Shown in pieces: positions 26,561-38,349 of a DNA stretch of 64,000 nt; the first letter of the stretch is position 1; every line of letters starts with the position of its first letter. Origin of the DNA: Sphingomicrobium aestuariivivum (GTDB lineage Bacteria; Pseudomonadota; Alphaproteobacteria; Sphingomonadales; Sphingomonadaceae); the NCBI RefSeq assembly GCF_024721585.1, contig NZ_CP102629.1, positions 1,116,001 through 1,180,000 of the forward strand. The letters are read 5' to 3'. Both the position numbers and the translations under genes were made by a program. The notes under the pieces were generated by a model. The model ran no database searches and was not told the origin of the DNA. It worked only from the letters and a program-made list of their open reading frames with translations.

Positions 26561-26596
26561 AAAAAGGGCGCCCCGGTTATCCCGGAGCGCCCCTTT
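26561..26596 (-). terminator. Rho-independent terminator of the sdh unit
   Basis: AAAAAGGGCGCCCCGG and CCGGAGCGCCCCTTT form a long GC-rich stem with one bulge and a TTAT loop. On the minus strand it ends with a T-run. It lies 20 bp after the sdhA stop, so the sdh transcript ends here without sdhB. Confidence 0.82.
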
Positions 26597-26616
26597 CATC
26601 CCGTTGAAGCGGTCGC

Positions 26617-28416
26617 TTAATAGACGCGCTTCTTCGGCTCGATATAGCCGACCTCGTCGGTCAGCGTATATTCGTGGACCGGACGGTAATCGATGGTGGT
26701 CTTGCCACCCTTGCCGCCCCAGCCGTCGACCCAGATGAGGCTGTGCTTCATCCAGTTGGCATCGTCGCGATCGGGATAGTCCTCGTGCATGTGCGCGCCG
26801 CGGCTTTCCTTGCGGTTCGAGGCCAGCCCGATGGTCGCCTTCGACTGGACGAGGAGGTTGTCGAGCTCGAGCGTCTCGACGAGGTCCGAGTTCCAGATCA
26901 GGCCGCGATCGGCCACCGACACGTCGGTCATGCCCTGGTAGATGGCATCGATCTTCTTCACGCCGCCCGCGAGAAGCTCCTCGGTGCGGAACACCGCGCA
27001 GTCCGACTGCATGGTCTTCTGCATCTTGAGGCGAAGGTCCGCCGTGCGGGTGCCGCCATCGGCGTGACGGAAATGGTCGAGACGCGCCAGCGCGAGATCG
27101 GCCGCATCGTCCTTCAATTTGGGCTGCGCGCCATTGGGCTTCACCACCTCGGCGAGGCGATGGCCCGCCGCGCGGCCGAAGACCACGAGGTCGATGAGGC
27201 TGTTCGAGCCAAGGCGGTTGGCGCCGTGGACGCTGACGCAGGCCGCTTCGCCCACCGCGAACAGGCCCGGGACGACATGGTCGGGGTTGCCGTCCTTCAG
27301 CGTGACGACCTCGCCATGATAGTTGGTCGGGATACCGCCCATATTATAGTGGACCGTCGGCACCACGGGGATCGGCTGGCGCGTCAAATCGACGCCCGCG
27401 AAGATCTTCGCCGTCTCGGTGATCCCGGGCAGGCGCTGCGCGAGGATGTTCGCATCGATATGGTCGAGGTGAAGGAAGATGTGGTCCTTCTCGTCGCCCA
27501 CGCCGCGGCCCTCGCGGATTTCCATCGCCATCGAGCGCGACACGACGTCGCGGCTGGCAAGGTCCTTCGCGCTGGGCGCATAGCGCTCCATGAAGCGCTC
27601 GCCTTCCGAGTTGGTGAGATAGCCGCCCTCGCCGCGCGCGCCCTCGGTGATGAGCACGCCCGCGCCATAGATGCCGGTCGGGTGGAACTGGACGAACTCC
27701 ATGTCCTGCAGCGGCAGGCCGGCGCGCAGCACCATCGCATTGCCATCGCCCGTGCAGGTGTGCGCCGAGGTGGCCGAATAATAGCAGCGACCGTAACCAC
27801 CCGTCGCCAGCACCACCGCCTGCGCACGGAAGCGATGGATCGAGCCATCGTCGAGGCACAGGGCGATGAGCCCGCGGCACTCGCCGTCTTCCATGATCAG
27901 GTCGAGCGCGAAATATTCGATGAAGAAGTCGGCGTCATACTTCAGGCTCTGCTGGTAGAGCGTGTGCAGCATGGCATGGCCGGTACGGTCGGCCGCCGCG
28001 CAGGTGCGCTGCGCTGCCGGGCCCTGCCCCATGTTCTGCGTCATCCCGCCGAAGGCGCGCTGGTAGATCTTGCCTTCCTCGGTGCGGCTGAACGGCATGC
28101 CCGCATGTTCGAGCTCGTAGACCGCCGCCGGTGCTTCGCGGCAAAGGTATTCGATCGCGTCCTGGTCGCCGAGCCAGTCGGAGCCCTTGACCGTATCGTA
28201 CATGTGCCACGTCCAGTGGTCGGGCCCCATGTTGCCGAGCGACGCGGCGATGCCGCCCTGCGCCGCGACGGTGTGGCTACGGGTCGGGAAGACCTTGGTC
28301 ACGCAGGCCGTCTTGAGGCCCTTTTCGGCAGACCCCATCGTGGCGCGAAGGCCCGAGCCGCCAGCGCCGACGACGACGACGTCATAGATATGGTCGATGA
28401 TCTTGTAAGCGGACAT
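26617..28416 (-). CDS. sdhA: Succinate dehydrogenase flavoprotein subunit
   Basis: Catalytic FAD subunit of complex II, oxidising succinate to fumarate in the TCA cycle. The 599 residues begin with the FAD Rossmann motif [20 protein letters not shown]; the flavin-attachment His lies in [13 protein letters not shown]. Later substrate-site motifs [20 protein letters not shown] and the C-terminal [18 protein letters not shown] are intact. It is last in an sdhC-sdhD-sdhA unit on the minus strand. A strong terminator follows instead of the iron-sulfur subunit gene, which normally comes next. Confidence 0.98.
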   Translation of the reverse strand: MSAYKIIDHIYDVVVVGAGGSGLRATMGSAEKGLKTACVTKVFPTRSHTVAAQGGIAASLGNMGPDHWTWHMYDTVKGSDWLGDQDAIEYLCREAPAAVYELEHAGMPFSRTEEGKIYQRAFGGMTQNMGQGPAAQRTCAAADRTGHAMLHTLYQQSLKYDADFFIEYFALDLIMEDGECRGLIALCLDDGSIHRFRAQAVVLATGGYGRCYYSATSAHTCTGDGNAMVLRAGLPLQDMEFVQFHPTGIYGAGVLITEGARGEGGYLTNSEGERFMERYAPSAKDLASRDVVSRSMAMEIREGRGVGDEKDHIFLHLDHIDANILAQRLPGITETAKIFAGVDLTRQPIPVVPTVHYNMGGIPTNYHGEVVTLKDGNPDHVVPGLFAVGEAACVSVHGANRLGSNSLIDLVVFGRAAGHRLAEVVKPNGAQPKLKDDAADLALARLDHFRHADGGTRTADLRLKMQKTMQSDCAVFRTEELLAGGVKKIDAIYQGMTDVSVADRGLIWNSDLVETLELDNLLVQSKATIGLASNRKESRGAHMHEDYPDRDDANWMKHSLIWVDGWGGKGGKTTIDYRPVHEYTLTDEVGYIEPKKRVY

Positions 28417-28421
28417 TTGCG

Positions 28422-28811
28422 TCAGGCTCCGAAGACGATGCTGGCCAGCCCGAACAGCGCGAAGCTCGCGCCGCCGATGGCGAGGATATTGAGGACGAAG
28501 TGCCAGCCGATGCGGCTGCCTTCTTCATGGACATAGTCGTCGACCACCACCTTGAGGCCGTCGAGGCCGTGCGCGAAGCTGGTGATCACGAACAGCGCCA
28601 TCGGTACCGCGCCCAGCGGGCTCGAGAGCCATTCGACGATGGTCGGCTGCGTCAGGTCGGGCAGCATCAGCAGCGAGCCGATGAACCAGACCGAGAGCAG
28701 CACCAGCGCCACGCTAGTGAAGCGCTCGGTGAGCCAGTGCTCGCCGCCCTCGCCGGCCGAACCCAGCCCGCGCACCTTGGCGAGCGGCGAAGCGCTTTTC
28801 CCGCGGCTCAT
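28422..28811 (-). CDS. sdhD: Succinate dehydrogenase membrane anchor subunit
   Basis: A 129-residue protein with three membrane helices and the haem b/quinone-site segment [20 protein letters not shown], where His and the D-D-Y-V-H motif are typical of SdhD. Its ATG (28811) overlaps the sdhC stop by one base. It anchors SdhA-SdhB to the inner membrane together with SdhC. I rejected a longer upstream reading that would overlap sdhC throughout. Confidence 0.92.
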   Translation of the reverse strand: MSRGKSASPLAKVRGLGSAGEGGEHWLTERFTSVALVLLSVWFIGSLLMLPDLTQPTIVEWLSSPLGAVPMALFVITSFAHGLDGLKVVVDDYVHEEGSRIGWHFVLNILAIGGASFALFGLASIVFGA

Positions 28812-29203
28812 CAGAAAACCCCCTTGAAGATGGCCCAGACGAGCGCGGTGGCGAAGACGCTCGCGGCGATCGTCATGATCGCCCAGAAGCGGTTGACCTT
28901 GAGCTCGTAGCCCGCGCCCATGTCGAGGACGAGGTGGCGCAGCCCCGAGAAGAGATGCTGGAAGAAGGCCCAGGTCAGCCCGACCAGCACCAGCTGGCCG
29001 AGGAGCGAGCCCATCACGCCCTCGAAGGTCGCATAGGCCCCCGCGCCCGAGGCCAGCGCGACCAGCCACCAGGCCAGCACGCCGAGCCCGACGGTGGTCA
29101 GCCCGGCACCGGTCATGCGGTGCAGGATCGAGACCAGCATGTGCGGTTGCCAGCGGTAAATCGACAAATGCGGCGACAGGGGCCGCGAGGAGGGCGCGTT
29201 CAT
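28811..29203 (-). CDS. sdhC: Succinate dehydrogenase cytochrome b556 subunit
   Basis: A 130-residue protein with three membrane helices. SPHLSIYRWQPHMLVSILHRMTG is the SdhC signature (shown here in parts: SPHLSIYRWQ, then SILHRMTGAGL), and HLFSGLRHLVLDMG carries the haem-ligand His. I start at ATG 29203 (MNAPSSRPLSP); an earlier in-frame start at 29275 adds residues without similarity. It heads the sdhCDA unit, divergent from the chemoreceptor gene at 29359 across 155 bp. Confidence 0.94.
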   Translation of the reverse strand: MNAPSSRPLSPHLSIYRWQPHMLVSILHRMTGAGLTTVGLGVLAWWLVALASGAGAYATFEGVMGSLLGQLVLVGLTWAFFQHLFSGLRHLVLDMGAGYELKVNRFWAIMTIAASVFATALVWAIFKGVF

Positions 29204-29358
29204 CCAATTCCTCACATCAGGGACGTCCGAGCGCCACCCGATAGGCAGTTCCGAAAAACAAGGCAAGGCGGGCACCCACTAACTAGGCTTTAACCACTTT
29301 CGCCCTAAGCCGTCACCATATCCAAAAAACCTAAGCGGGTAAGGACGGTTAGACGAGT

Positions 29359-30705
29359 ATGAACAAGGTGATCCAGCAGCAGGTGAACGCGGAATATGAC
29401 CTCGGTCGTGGCCTGGCCATGTACGACCTCACCGGCGACCTGCCGCATCGTACGCGAATGCTCTATGAAGCCATCGAGGGCGTCGAGATGGAAATGGCCC
29501 GTGAATTCTGGCGCCGCTACTCCATGTCGCCCGAGGTAACCGGCGATTTCCCGCCCGAGAAGATCGAGAAGCTGGCCGAGGGCATCGCCCCCTATATCCG
29601 TCGCAAGTTCCAGGACCTCGAGAATGAGGACTGGATCGACCAGAGCCGCCAATATGTCGAGAAGTCGCTGGCCAACGGGATCAGCCTGTCGACCCTGCTC
29701 GCCGGTGTCGCCGCCGAGACCGAGGCCGCCTATATCGCCGTGCGCCAGGCCGCCATCAGCGAGGAACAGACGGTCGCCTTCGCGCGCACCCTGTCGGACC
29801 TGCAGGCGCTCGAGATCGACTGCTTCATCCATCACGCCATCTCGATCACCCGCGCCGAGGCCGAACTCGTGCAGTCGCGCCAGGCGGGCGAATTCAACGA
29901 CCAGGTGCTCGGCGTCGTCGACCTGTGCTCGATGGAAAGCCAGTCCTTGCGCGAACGCGCCTCCAACTCGGCCTCCTCGGCCCGCGGCATGCTCGGCAAG
30001 ACCAGCGAAGTCGCCGCCGCGGCCGAACAGTCGGCCGTTGCCATGCGCGAGGCGGCGCAGACCGCCGCCGGCCTCATCCGCGCCATCGAGGATGCGCGTA
30101 ACGAGGTGGAGACCGCCGCCGACGTCGCCAACCGCGCCGGGTCGCAGGCCGCCGAGGCGGTCGAGGTGTCCGAAGCGCTGTCGGGCCATGTCGAGGCGAT
30201 CGAATCGATCCTCGGCCTCATCCGCGACATCGCCGGCCAGACCAACCTGCTTGCCCTCAATGCCACCATCGAGGCGGCGCGTGCGGGCGATGCGGGCCGC
30301 GGCTTCGCCGTCGTCGCGCAGGAAGTGAAATCGCTCGCCAACCAGACCGCGCGGGCGACCGACGACATTGCCGCCAAGATCGCCGGCATCACCGAATCGA
30401 CCCGCAAGACCGTCGACACCAACGCCTCGATCCGTTCGACGGTCGAGGACGTGCAGAAGTCGGCCGACCGCATCCGCGAGGCGATGGAGCAGCAGGCGCA
30501 GACGGTGACCACCATCACCGCCGCCGTCGACGAGACCGCGCTGGCCGCCGATTCGATGAGCTCGACCATCGCCACCATCCGCGCCGACACCGAGAGCGTG
30601 GCCAAGGACTTCGACGGCGTCGAGGAGGGCTTCGCCCGCTTCAACGACCAGATCAGCAATTTCCGCGAAACCACGCAGAATTTCGTATCGCGTTTTGCCG
30701 TCTGA
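29359..30705 (+). CDS. Soluble methyl-accepting chemotaxis protein, protoglobin-like sensor (copy 1)
   Basis: A 448-residue cytoplasmic receptor with no membrane helix. Residues about 1-185 are an all-helical sensor region resembling the globin-coupled (protoglobin) class ([14 protein letters not shown], then [19 protein letters not shown]). I see no His at the place where protoglobins bind haem, so haem binding is doubtful. Residues about 200-430 form the signalling coiled coil with the receptor tip [20 protein letters not shown]. No che genes are in the window. A paralogue follows after 25 bp with long near-identical stretches, so this is a tandem duplication. Confidence 0.85.
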   Translation: MNKVIQQQVNAEYDLGRGLAMYDLTGDLPHRTRMLYEAIEGVEMEMAREFWRRYSMSPEVTGDFPPEKIEKLAEGIAPYIRRKFQDLENEDWIDQSRQYVEKSLANGISLSTLLAGVAAETEAAYIAVRQAAISEEQTVAFARTLSDLQALEIDCFIHHAISITRAEAELVQSRQAGEFNDQVLGVVDLCSMESQSLRERASNSASSARGMLGKTSEVAAAAEQSAVAMREAAQTAAGLIRAIEDARNEVETAADVANRAGSQAAEAVEVSEALSGHVEAIESILGLIRDIAGQTNLLALNATIEAARAGDAGRGFAVVAQEVKSLANQTARATDDIAAKIAGITESTRKTVDTNASIRSTVEDVQKSADRIREAMEQQAQTVTTITAAVDETALAADSMSSTIATIRADTESVAKDFDGVEEGFARFNDQISNFRETTQNFVSRFAV

Positions 30706-30730
30706 CACGCACCGAGGGAGAGCGAAGGCC

Positions 30731-32035
30731 ATGACCGAAACTGCAAAGGCGCGGATGAACGCGCTCCAGCCGATCAGCGACGCACAGGTCGCTGCCCGGG
30801 TCGAGGCCTACCTCTCCAACGAGGCGTTCGTCGCCGCCCATCCGGGCGTCTGGCCCGCCCTCGAGGATGAATTGCTTGCCGCCGCGCGCACCCAGTTCGG
30901 GTCGCGCGGCGAAAGCTTTGTCCGCCGCCTGTTCGGACAGGAACTCGGCGAGCAGTGGATCCGCGACGTCGCCCAGATCGGCATCGTCCTGTTCGGCGAG
31001 GAAGTCTCGATCCCGCAGTGGAACGTGGCCCGCAGCCGCATGACGATGGACATCATGGCCGCCGCGCGCCGCAAATATTCCTCCGAGCCGGCCCGCATCG
31101 GCGAGCTGTGCGACACCGTCCTCACCACCATGCTCTATTCGGCCGACATCATCCTCGCGCAGGTCGCCGTGTGCGAGGCGCGCGAGGCTGCCGAGGAACG
31201 CACCGTCCACGGCCGCCTGTTCCAGCGCAAGGTCAAGCAGATCAGCGCCACCGCCGCCGACAAGGCCAAGGACATGCTCGGCCGCGCCGACCAGAGCGCC
31301 ACCAGCGCCAAGGGCATGCTCGGCAAGACGAGCGAGGTCGCCGCCGCCGCCGAACAGTCCGCCGTCGCCATGCGCGAGGCCGCCCAGACCGCCGCCGGCC
31401 TCATCCGCGCCATCGAGGATGCGCGGCTCGAGGTCGAGACCAGCGCCGATGTCGCGGCGCGGGCGGGTGATGAGGCCCAGAAGGCCGTCGCCACCTCCGA
31501 GGCCTTGAAGCTCCACGTCTCCTCGATCGAGGAAATCCTCGGCCTCATCCGCGAGATCGCGGGCCAGACCAACCTCCTTGCCCTCAATGCCACCATCGAG
31601 GCGGCGCGCGCGGGCGATGCGGGCCGCGGCTTCGCGGTCGTCGCGCAGGAAGTGAAATCGCTCGCCAACCAGACCGCGCGCGCGACCGACGACATCGCCG
31701 CCAAGATCGCCTCGATCACCGAGGCGACCGGCCAGACCGTCGCGTCCAACGCCGCCATCCGCCAGACCGTGAGCGAGGTGCAGTCCTCCGCCGACCGCAT
31801 CCGCATGGCGATGGAACAGCAGGCCCAGACGGTGACCACCATCACCGCCGCGGTCGACGAGACCGCGCTCGCCGCCGACAGCATGAGCTCGACCATCGCC
31901 TCCATCCGCGGCGAGACCGAGGATGTCGCCAGCTCGATCGGCTCGGTGAAGGCCGACTTCGACGATTTCACCCGCCAGATCGAGGAATTCTCCAACGCCT
32001 CGGCCGAATTCGCGAGCAACGTCTCGGCCGCCTGA
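30731..32035 (+). CDS. Soluble methyl-accepting chemotaxis protein, protoglobin-like sensor (copy 2)
   Basis: A 434-residue paralogue of the previous gene with the same two-part layout: helical sensor (about 1-170) and methyl-accepting signalling domain (about 185-430) with the same tip motif. The sensor part has diverged strongly ([20 protein letters not shown]) while the signalling part is nearly identical, so the pair probably listen to different signals but join the same receptor array. No obvious haem-ligand His is visible. The ATG at 30731 has GGGAGAG upstream; an in-frame start at 30695 would run into copy 1. Confidence 0.85.
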   Translation: MTETAKARMNALQPISDAQVAARVEAYLSNEAFVAAHPGVWPALEDELLAAARTQFGSRGESFVRRLFGQELGEQWIRDVAQIGIVLFGEEVSIPQWNVARSRMTMDIMAAARRKYSSEPARIGELCDTVLTTMLYSADIILAQVAVCEAREAAEERTVHGRLFQRKVKQISATAADKAKDMLGRADQSATSAKGMLGKTSEVAAAAEQSAVAMREAAQTAAGLIRAIEDARLEVETSADVAARAGDEAQKAVATSEALKLHVSSIEEILGLIREIAGQTNLLALNATIEAARAGDAGRGFAVVAQEVKSLANQTARATDDIAAKIASITEATGQTVASNAAIRQTVSEVQSSADRIRMAMEQQAQTVTTITAAVDETALAADSMSSTIASIRGETEDVASSIGSVKADFDDFTRQIEEFSNASAEFASNVSAA

Positions 32036-32079
32036 GGCCGGGCTTTGCAGGGGCCGCGAGGGTTCGCTAGGGCAGCTTG

Positions 32080-32790
32080 ATGAACATCCTTCTCACCGGC
32101 GCCAGCCGCGGTATCGGCAAGGCCGCGCTCGAGGCGCTTCGCGCCGACGGCCACAAGGTCGCGGGCCATTCCACCGCTGGCGAGGGCGACCTCCTCGCCG
32201 CCGACTTCACCGACCCCAATGCCCCCCGCCGCCTGTGGGAAGAGGCCTTCGAGGTGCTCGATCAGCGCATCGACGTGCTCGTCAACAATGCCGGCGTCTT
32301 CGAACCCGTCGCCGACAATGCCTCGGACGAGGACTGGCACGCCGCCTGGGGCCGCACCATGCAGATCAACCTGCAGGCCTCGGCCGACCTGTGCCGTCTC
32401 GCCATCGCCCATTTCCGCAGCCGCCCCGAGGACACCCCCGGCCGTATCATCAATGTCGCCAGCCGTGCCGCCTATCGCGGCGACAGCCCGAGCCATTGGC
32501 ATTATGCCGCCTCCAAGGGTGCGATGGTCGCCATGACCAAGTCGATCGCCCGCGGCTATGCGCATGAGGACATCCTCGCCTTCGCCGTCTGCCCCGGCTT
32601 CACCATGACCGGCATGGCGGAGGACTATCTGGACAGCCGCGGCGGCGACAAGCTTCTCGCCGACATCCCGCTCGGCCGCGTCGCCGACCCTTCGGAAATC
32701 GCCGAAACCATCCGCTGGCTCGCCGTTCAGGCGCCAGCAAGCGCCACCGGTGCCATCATCGACGTCAATGGAGCATCCTTTGTCCGCTAA
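32080..32790 (+). CDS. SDR family oxidoreductase
   Basis: Short-chain dehydrogenase/reductase of 236 aa. It has the classical cofactor motif TGASRGIG (residues 6-13), NNAG in LVNNAGVF, the catalytic serine in VASRAAYRGD, and Y-x3-K in YAASKGAMVAM, so the enzyme should be active. The acidic or basic residue that would fix NADH/NADPH preference is not clear, and the substrate is unknown. A TTG three bases upstream is also possible. The metallo-beta-lactamase gene starts inside its 3' end (32768), so both are translated from one message. Confidence 0.88.
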   Translation: MNILLTGASRGIGKAALEALRADGHKVAGHSTAGEGDLLAADFTDPNAPRRLWEEAFEVLDQRIDVLVNNAGVFEPVADNASDEDWHAAWGRTMQINLQASADLCRLAIAHFRSRPEDTPGRIINVASRAAYRGDSPSHWHYAASKGAMVAMTKSIARGYAHEDILAFAVCPGFTMTGMAEDYLDSRGGDKLLADIPLGRVADPSEIAETIRWLAVQAPASATGAIIDVNGASFVR

Positions 32791-33733
32791 GCGTATCGCC
32801 CTTCTTGCCAGCCTGCCGATCCTGCTCGCCGGCTGCACCATCACCACCGTGTCCTCGGGCACTCCTGCCGAAGAGGCCCCGCGCTTCTTCGAGGCCGCCG
32901 CTTATGGCGAGGCCTGCGGCAAGTGGGACGACTGGGACAAGCCCGCCCCGCCAGTGCGCGTCTATGGCGGCACCTATCTCGTCGGCACCTGCGGCATCAC
33001 CTCGGTGCTCGTCACCAGCCATGAAGGCCATATGCTGATCGACAGCGGCACCGAGCGGGGCGCCGAGCTCGTCCTCGCCAATCTCGAGACCGTCGGCGTC
33101 AGCCCCAAGCACATCTACTGGATGAGCCACAGCCACGAGCATCACGACCATGTCGGCGGCATGGCCAAGTTGAAGGCACAGACGCAGGCGCGTGTCATCT
33201 CGGGCACCGCCGCCGAATTCCTCGAACTCGGCACCCTGTCGCCCGACGATCCCCAGTTCGGCATGCACGGCCGCTATGACGCGGTCGATGTCGACGACCT
33301 GCTGGTCGACGGCGAACAGGTCGCCGTCGGCGACACCGTCCTCACCATGTACGAGACCCCGGGCCACAGCCCCGGCGCGCTGACCTGGACGTGGGAAGAA
33401 TGCGAGGCCTCGGGCTGCCTCACCATCGTCTATGCCGACAGCCTTTCGGCGGTCAGCCGCGACGGCTTCGCCTTCACCGACAACCCGCAGCTGCTCGCCG
33501 CCTATCGCGATTCGATCGACCTTATCGAACAGCTCGACTGCGACATCCTCCTCACCCCGCATCCCAGCGCCAGCGGGATGGTGAGCCGCATGCGTACCGG
33601 CAATCTCGTCGATGCGACCGCCTGCGCCACCTATGCCGGCGAGCTGCGCGACAAGCTCGAGGTCCGCATCGCCGAGGAGACGGGCGAGATGCTCGAGGAG
33701 CGGATGATGGAGACGAGCGTTCCCACCCTATGA
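32768..33733 (+). CDS. Subclass B3-like metallo-beta-lactamase, lipoprotein
   Basis: A 321-residue periplasmic lipoprotein: hydrophobic N-terminus with lipobox LLAGC (C23), then a metallo-beta-lactamase fold. The zinc ligands are complete in B3 order: H123-x-H125-x-D127-H128 (SHEHHDHVGG), H200 in TPGHSPGALTW, and H265 in LLTPHPSASG. The YADSLSAVSRDGFAF segment and CDILLTPHP are also B3 hallmarks, which sets it apart from glyoxalase-II-type relatives. It should hydrolyse beta-lactams including carbapenems if expressed, although intrinsic environmental B3 enzymes vary widely. It overlaps the SDR gene and is coupled to prmA by ATGA at 33730-33733. A TTG at 32780 is an alternative start. Confidence 0.85.
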   Translation: MEHPLSAKRIALLASLPILLAGCTITTVSSGTPAEEAPRFFEAAAYGEACGKWDDWDKPAPPVRVYGGTYLVGTCGITSVLVTSHEGHMLIDSGTERGAELVLANLETVGVSPKHIYWMSHSHEHHDHVGGMAKLKAQTQARVISGTAAEFLELGTLSPDDPQFGMHGRYDAVDVDDLLVDGEQVAVGDTVLTMYETPGHSPGALTWTWEECEASGCLTIVYADSLSAVSRDGFAFTDNPQLLAAYRDSIDLIEQLDCDILLTPHPSASGMVSRMRTGNLVDATACATYAGELRDKLEVRIAEETGEMLEERMMETSVPTL

Positions 33734-34620
33734 GCTGGCGCGTCACCCTGCCCTGCACCAAGGCCGAAGCCGAGCGCATCGCCGATAGCGGCGACGAACT
33801 CTTCGCCCTCCACGACACGCCGCCGGTGCTGAGTGCCGACGAGCCCGACGAGGACAAGCCCGAGGAATGGCGCCTGCGCGCCTATTTCGAGGAGCAGCCG
33901 ACGACGCAGGACCTCATCCTGCTCAGGAAGCTCGCCCCCGGCGAACCGGTCGTCGAGCATCTCGACGAGGAAGATTGGGTGACGATGAGCCAGGCGGGGA
34001 TCGAGCCGATCCGCGCCGGCCGCTTCTTCGTCCACACCCCCCATTATCTCGCCGACGAGGATGACGGGGTGATCGACTTCACCGTCGAGGCGGGGCTCGC
34101 CTTCGGCACCGGACAGCATGCCACTACCAAGGGCTGCCTCGAGGCGATCGACAAGCTGGGCGCCGAAGGCCTCCACTTCTCCAACGTCGCCGACATCGGC
34201 ACCGGCACGGGCCTCCTCGCCTTCGCCGCCCACCGCCTCTGGCCCGAGGCGAAGATCGTCGCCTCCGACATCGACCCCGTCGCGGTCGAGGTCGCCGAGC
34301 AGAATGCCAGCCTCAACGCCATCCCCACGGGCGAGGGTTCGGGCCATGTCCTCCTCCTCACCGCCGCCGGCCTCGGCCATTCGCTGATCGCGAATCTCAA
34401 GCCCTTCGACCTCCTCATCGCCAACATCCTCGCGGGGCCGCTGATCGACCTCGCGCCGGGTTTTGCCGCCGCGCTGGCGCCGGGCGGGACAATGATCCTC
34501 TCGGGGCTTCTCGACGAGCAGGCAGAGCGCGTGGCCGCCGCCTATGAGGCCGAAGGGCTCGAGGTCGTCGACCTCGGAACGGGCGAATGGCGCGTGCTGC
34601 GGCTGGCCCGTTCCGCCTGA
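33730..34620 (+). CDS. prmA: Ribosomal protein L11 methyltransferase
   Basis: Trimethylates lysines and the N-terminus of ribosomal protein L11 using SAM. The 296 residues show the PrmA-specific segment FGTGQHATTKGCLEAI followed by SAM motif I VADIGTGTGLLAFAA and motif IV FDLLIANILAGPLI. The N-terminal third is the L11-recognition domain. Its ATG overlaps the stop of the beta-lactamase-like gene, so three functionally unrelated genes share one coupled transcript. Confidence 0.95.
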   Translation: MSWRVTLPCTKAEAERIADSGDELFALHDTPPVLSADEPDEDKPEEWRLRAYFEEQPTTQDLILLRKLAPGEPVVEHLDEEDWVTMSQAGIEPIRAGRFFVHTPHYLADEDDGVIDFTVEAGLAFGTGQHATTKGCLEAIDKLGAEGLHFSNVADIGTGTGLLAFAAHRLWPEAKIVASDIDPVAVEVAEQNASLNAIPTGEGSGHVLLLTAAGLGHSLIANLKPFDLLIANILAGPLIDLAPGFAAALAPGGTMILSGLLDEQAERVAAAYEAEGLEVVDLGTGEWRVLRLARSA

Positions 34621-34713
34621 TTCACTCGCTTCGTCGCAGCCGAAAAACGATTCGGGCCATTAAATCGCGTTAAAGGGTGGATTCTTCGAAAAGCGGCGAT
34701 ACGCCCTCCTCCC

Positions 34714-35259
34714 ATGAGCGGACTAGGGCGGATCTTCCACCGGGGCACCACTGCACCCCTCGCAATCCTGGGCATGCTGGCGATCGCCGGCAGCGCAGCG
34801 ACCCTGCCTGCGCAGCAAGTCGGTGCCGCGCTCAATCCCGATCGCGTCTCGGTCATTCGCGCGGCCGAGGCCGACGTGCCCGCGATCGCGGTCGACCTCG
34901 ACGCGCTCGAGGACGAGCCTGCCCTTGCCCTCGAGGATGTCGTCGAAGAGACCATCATCGAGCCCGAGCCGCTGCCCATCGTCGGCGCCAGCTATTACGG
35001 TCGCCGTTTCGCCGGTCGCCCCACGGCCTCGGGCGAGATCTTCGACCCCGGCCAGCTGACCGCCGCGCACCGCACCCTGCCCTTCGGCACGGTCGTGAAG
35101 GTCACCAACACGCATAACGGCAAGTCGGTGACGGTCCGGATCAACGACCGCGGCCCCTTCCACAAGTCGCGCGACATCGACTTGAGCCGCGCCGCCGCCG
35201 AAGAAATCGGTCTCATCCAGCGCGGCCACGGCAAGGTGACCATCGAACCCGTCGGCTAG
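34714..35259 (+). CDS. rlpA: RlpA-like septal ring lytic transglycosylase
   Basis: A 181-residue exported protein with an N-terminal signal/anchor (about 13-33), an acidic linker, and a C-terminal double-psi beta-barrel (about 88-181). Conserved motifs are [48 protein letters not shown]; the Asp of the last motif is the expected catalytic residue of RlpA. There is no SPOR domain, so recruitment to denuded glycan at the septum may use another route. It ends 5 bp from the stop of convergent ligA. Confidence 0.88.
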   Translation: MSGLGRIFHRGTTAPLAILGMLAIAGSAATLPAQQVGAALNPDRVSVIRAAEADVPAIAVDLDALEDEPALALEDVVEETIIEPEPLPIVGASYYGRRFAGRPTASGEIFDPGQLTAAHRTLPFGTVVKVTNTHNGKSVTVRINDRGPFHKSRDIDLSRAAAEEIGLIQRGHGKVTIEPVG

Positions 35260-35264
35260 GCGAT

Positions 35265-37595
<2,331 letters not shown>

Positions 37596-37599
<4 letters not shown>

Positions 37600-38330
37600 T
37601 TGCGGAAGGTCGCCTCGAGAAGGTCGCAGAAGCTGTCCCAGCTGCGGCTCGCGGCATTGTCGTCATAGGCGACGCCGTCGATCTCGAGCTTGCCGGCCTG
37701 CGGGTTGGTAAAGGCATGGCCGACCCCGCCATAAGCGTGGATCTGCCAGTCGCAGGCGCCCTGTTCGGTCAGTTCCTGCCCCAGCGCGACGACATCGGCC
37801 GGCGGCGCCATCGGGTCGTCCCAGCCATGGAAGACGGCGACCTTGGGCGTCACCTTCTCGGTCGGGAAATTGGGGATCTTGAGGAGGCCGTGGAAGCTGC
37901 CCGCGACCTGGAAGTCGGCGCCCGATCGCGCAAGGTCCAAGGTGCACAGCCCGCCGAAGCAAAAACCCATCACGGCCATGCAGTCGCCATCCACGACATC
38001 GAGGCCACGCGCGAAATCGAGGATCGCCTGCTGCTGCTTCACATAGGCGCCGCGGTCCTCGAGCTTCTCGTTCATGGTGTCGAAGGCGCGCTGCTTGTCT
38101 TGCGGGTTGCCGACGTCGAGCCCGAGCATGTCCTTGCCGAAGATGTCGGCGGCCAGCACCGAATAGCCGAGGTCGACGAGGCGACCCGCATGCTCAACCT
38201 CGACCGCACCGCGATTGGCGAAGCTGGGGAGGATGACGACGCCCGGCCGCGCCATTCCGCTGCCGTCGTCATAGACTTCGTGCATGAGCTCGGTGCCCTC
38301 GTGGGTCTGGCTCATCTCGCGCTTGTTCAT
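37596..38330 (-). CDS. Dienelactone hydrolase family protein
   Basis: Alpha/beta hydrolase of 244 aa. The catalytic triad of the family is visible: Cys nucleophile in GFCFGGLCTLDLARSG, Asp in HGWDDPMAPP, His in GVGHAFTNPQ. Related enzymes open dienelactones in chlorocatechol breakdown, but many members act on other esters. No aromatic-degradation genes are near, so the substrate is unknown. It heads a minus-strand unit with the small membrane protein and ligA. Confidence 0.88.
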
Positions 38331-38349
38331 GCCGTCTCTCCCTGTTGTA

